A stretch of DNA of 64,000 nucleotides. Origin: Acanthopleura granulata (lineage: Eukaryota; Mollusca; Polyplacophora; Chitonida; Chitonidae). This document shows positions 61,491 through 64,000 of this stretch, in pieces. The notes beneath the pieces are model-generated. The model made no database searches. It was not told the DNA's origin and worked only from the letters and a program-made list of their open reading frames with translations. How positions within the stretch are numbered: position 1 is the first letter of the stretch; the number at the start of each line of letters is the position of its first letter. Made by a program: the position numbers and the translations under genes. The stretch is taken from positions 38,715,868 through 38,779,867 of the forward strand of contig JABBOT010000002.1 of assembly GCA_016165875.1 (NCBI GenBank). Direction: 5' to 3'.

Positions 61491-64000
61491 CACATATGTC
61501 CATAGGGTGAAGGGGGGTGTCTTTGCATATGGGAGCAGGCTTCAAGAGGTGAACGTGTTAAACCAAAACTGGCAACATAAGTGTATATATAGGATCGGAG
61601 CTGTTGTACTGATTAGCAATGTTGGTCATGAATTATGCAGCAATATACCGAACAGAGTAGGTGTCGTAGATGCTTGTCAGTGAGTTCACACCATTAGCAC
61701 ATGGCATGTGTAGTCAGCCAAAACTGTTCAGTCACGACTGACAAGAACTGGAAACAGTAAGGGACTCTTTAAGAGGAATGCTTACGTAAAAGCGAATCTG
61801 TTTGAATAAAACAGAAGTGCTGTGAAGGTCGTCAAAAGGTTTTGAAGAAATTGAAAGCTGCGGCCAGTTTGAGAGTGAATTTGCAAGATGGTATGTGACT
61901 TACAGTAAACTCACAAGGTCGCTTAAAAATTAAATCCTTGATAAATCTGCGGCAAATGCCATCCAAACTGCCATTTACTGTTGCAGGCATTGAAATGTCC
62001 TGTGTCGTTATTGTTCATGTGTTGGCAAATGGTGAAAATTAAAACTGTTTAATCGTCTGCGTGTGCCAGCCTTTATGTAGTATTGGCTGCATTCCTGTGT
62101 TGTTGCAGCTGTATGTGTTTTGCGAACCTCCATGGTGAGTCAGTGTACTACATCTGGGGAGGGCACAAGATAGGTATGTACTTTATGAACAGCCCCTGAG
62201 TGGAAAATGTTCGATTAGAGGGCTAAACAACATTCGACTAAATAAATAAATATATAAATAGATCATTGCTATCATACTGGTTTACATGGGATCTGATTGT
62301 ACATGATTCATCTAGTGATGAACATCATACTGCTACAACTTTTTATTCAGCCAACGTGCATTTTCGTCTCACTTTAAACCGTTGCTGAATAAAAAAGAAA
62401 GGACACCCAAGCCAGCGGGTGTCCATGTAAGGGGAGATAACTTTTGTCAGCTTGTTGCTTTGTGTTCTCTTGAATTGTTGAATGTGTAGTATGCTTGGGT
62501 GATGTCTGATGTTAGTGTATGCTGTGTAGTCATTAATAATTGTGTGGCTGTTGTTTGCAAGGGGGCTTTGTTGATAGGCACATGGTCACTGCAAATAGCT
62601 TTACCTCACATGTTTCGTGGATCTGACCATTAAATATCCTTGTCACAATAATGACTTTCAGAATGTTATCCTGTGGCGGATAGAAGAAGCTCCACAGCAC
62701 TTTCCTTTTATTGCTTGACTAAGCAGACTCTATGAAATTTATGCTGTCCTATCCAATGCTGATAAGGGCACTGTCTTGGGATTTTTTGGGGTATCAGAAA
62801 CTAACTCTTTGGTTGAGGTGGATGGTTTTGAGAAATAATAACCCAGCTGTGACAAATTGTGCATATCGCTGTAACATGTTAACATGCACTGGAAATATGC
62901 TGACAAACTCCACATTAATGTTCTTCTTTCTATTTACCGACACTCAAGAAAATAATTCAAAATATTCCGTAGTGTGCCTACATGTAAATTCAGAATTCTA
63001 AATGTCGAGAGGGTGTACTGTTCATACTTCTGGAAATACATACGCGCGAGGTTCTTGGTTTGTGTAGATTTTGGCTCTTTCGTCAACTCAGGGTTCTGTG
63101 TGTGTAAATATTTGATGATGCAAAGTTAGGGTAGAATTTATTTTGAACTTACACTTGCTTCATATCGTTCGGAGAAGGATAAACTTTTCAAATCTATTGA
63201 AGTGCTGGTAGTGTTGTGGATTTGTTTTCAAATTAGCCTATACTCAGAACTAAGCAACTAAAATTAAAGAAATGCTGACTTGTAAATTAGAGTTTGAATT
63301 TTCGACTTGCATTCTTCATAGTGCCTGCAGCAAAATGTGAACAAAAAAACCTATGACATTTTATGACAGTTTCAAGGTAACAAAAACAAGTTATGTATCA
63401 GCATTTTTGTTGATGTTTGTCATTGTTTTAGAAAGTTATTGAATACAATGTTCGAAATTAATGTAAAACCCACTGCCGATATATTAGTATAAATAGAGTC
63501 TTTTGGCATGCTATACCGGTGGTGATAAAGTATGGAAGTATCAGTGACGGTGTTATGACAAACATACAAACCTCCAATGTTCCACTGTTTCTTAGATAAT
63601 TCAAACTGGGGGCATTTTTGTGTTCAGTTAAGACACCTAATTTCTCATGAATGTGACTCAATAATGCAGAGTCACTCTGGTGCCTAATTTGAATATGAAA
63701 CATTGCTGAAGACATGCAGAATCATTTGGTATGTTGGAATTACCCAAGCCTGCAAACCATCTTCAGCAATTTTATTTTGTTGATTACCCCTGATATTACA
63801 GAAAGTATTGAGGTAGCTGTTAAGGTGTACTTGTGGTGACACTGCATGCCGGTACCCTAACTCATCATCCTTTTCACATATGAAACAGCTAATTTCATTC
63901 CCATTTCTGCGCTAGAGACAAAACTCTGTTGGTTTAGTTGGCCAGTTTCCGGGCTTCACAAAAAGTATTATGTGCCGGCACAGAAATATAACCTATTAAT
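61491..64000 (+). other. PrimPol intron or downstream sequence, unresolved
   Basis: Apart from one weak exon candidate near 62110 I found no segment continuing PrimPol. A short AAATAAATAAATATATAAAT run at about 62240-62260 may be a SINE tail. The remainder is unique AT-rich sequence with no recognised motif. Confidence 0.4.
62110..62174 (+). other. Candidate further PrimPol exon, weak
   Basis: After TTGTTGCAG (ending 62109) a 65-nt segment is open in exactly the phase needed after the last firm PrimPol exon and ends at a donor-like GTATGT. It would encode about 22 residues (HCMCFANLHGESVYYIW...). I see no convincing similarity to the human sequence that follows SLVSNV, so this may be chance. 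Confidence 0.2.

Overview
The window is animal nuclear DNA, most likely from a mollusc (bivalve or gastropod). Genes are split into short exons with GT/AG introns. It also carries tRNA-derived SINEs whose 3' parts read like those common in molluscan genomes (tails near 'cgtaaaacaccaat' + (AAAT)n, and 'gacgttaaactcgaa' + cactcactc). Phylum is an inference from these repeats; no species is claimed. There is no prokaryotic operon, CRISPR array, true tRNA or rRNA gene.

Four conserved genes were reconstructed by joining exons by eye at canonical splice sites and checking phase, giving two head-to-head pairs. (1) Minus strand, 371-9841: CDP-diacylglycerol synthase (CDS1/CDS2 family), 10 exons; the C-terminal exon(s) lie beyond the left edge. 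(2) Plus strand, 9993-32925: the mitochondrial calcium uniporter pore subunit MCU, 7 exons, complete, 338 residues. Its start codon is only 151 bp from that of the CDS gene. (3) Minus strand, 44271-54393: a MAP kinase kinase nearest to MKK3/MKK6 but divergent, 8 exons, 342 residues. (4) Plus strand, 55076-61262 and beyond: the primase-polymerase PrimPol, 9 exons seen; the C-terminal zinc-binding part was not found. The last two start codons are 682 bp apart, and a perfect E2F-type site lies between them.

The 11 kb between the convergent MCU and MAP2K genes (32.9-44.3 kb) shows no gene I can support. It holds a SINE, a SINE tail, low-complexity tracts and a 1.1 kb minisatellite built from tRNA A-box-like units. 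Introns are rich in non-autonomous elements: at least five inverted-repeat families, three of them bounded by TTAA, plus SINEs, minisatellites and two miRNA-precursor-like hairpins.

The genes do not form one pathway: phospholipid precursor synthesis (ER), mitochondrial calcium uptake, stress MAPK signalling and replication-stress repriming. I found no new multi-gene system. The items most worth a second look are the compact CDS/MCU bidirectional promoter, the duplicated 3' splice site in PrimPol, the divergent MKK, the TTAA-bounded element families, and the 26-to-27 bp unit switch in the tRNA-like minisatellite.
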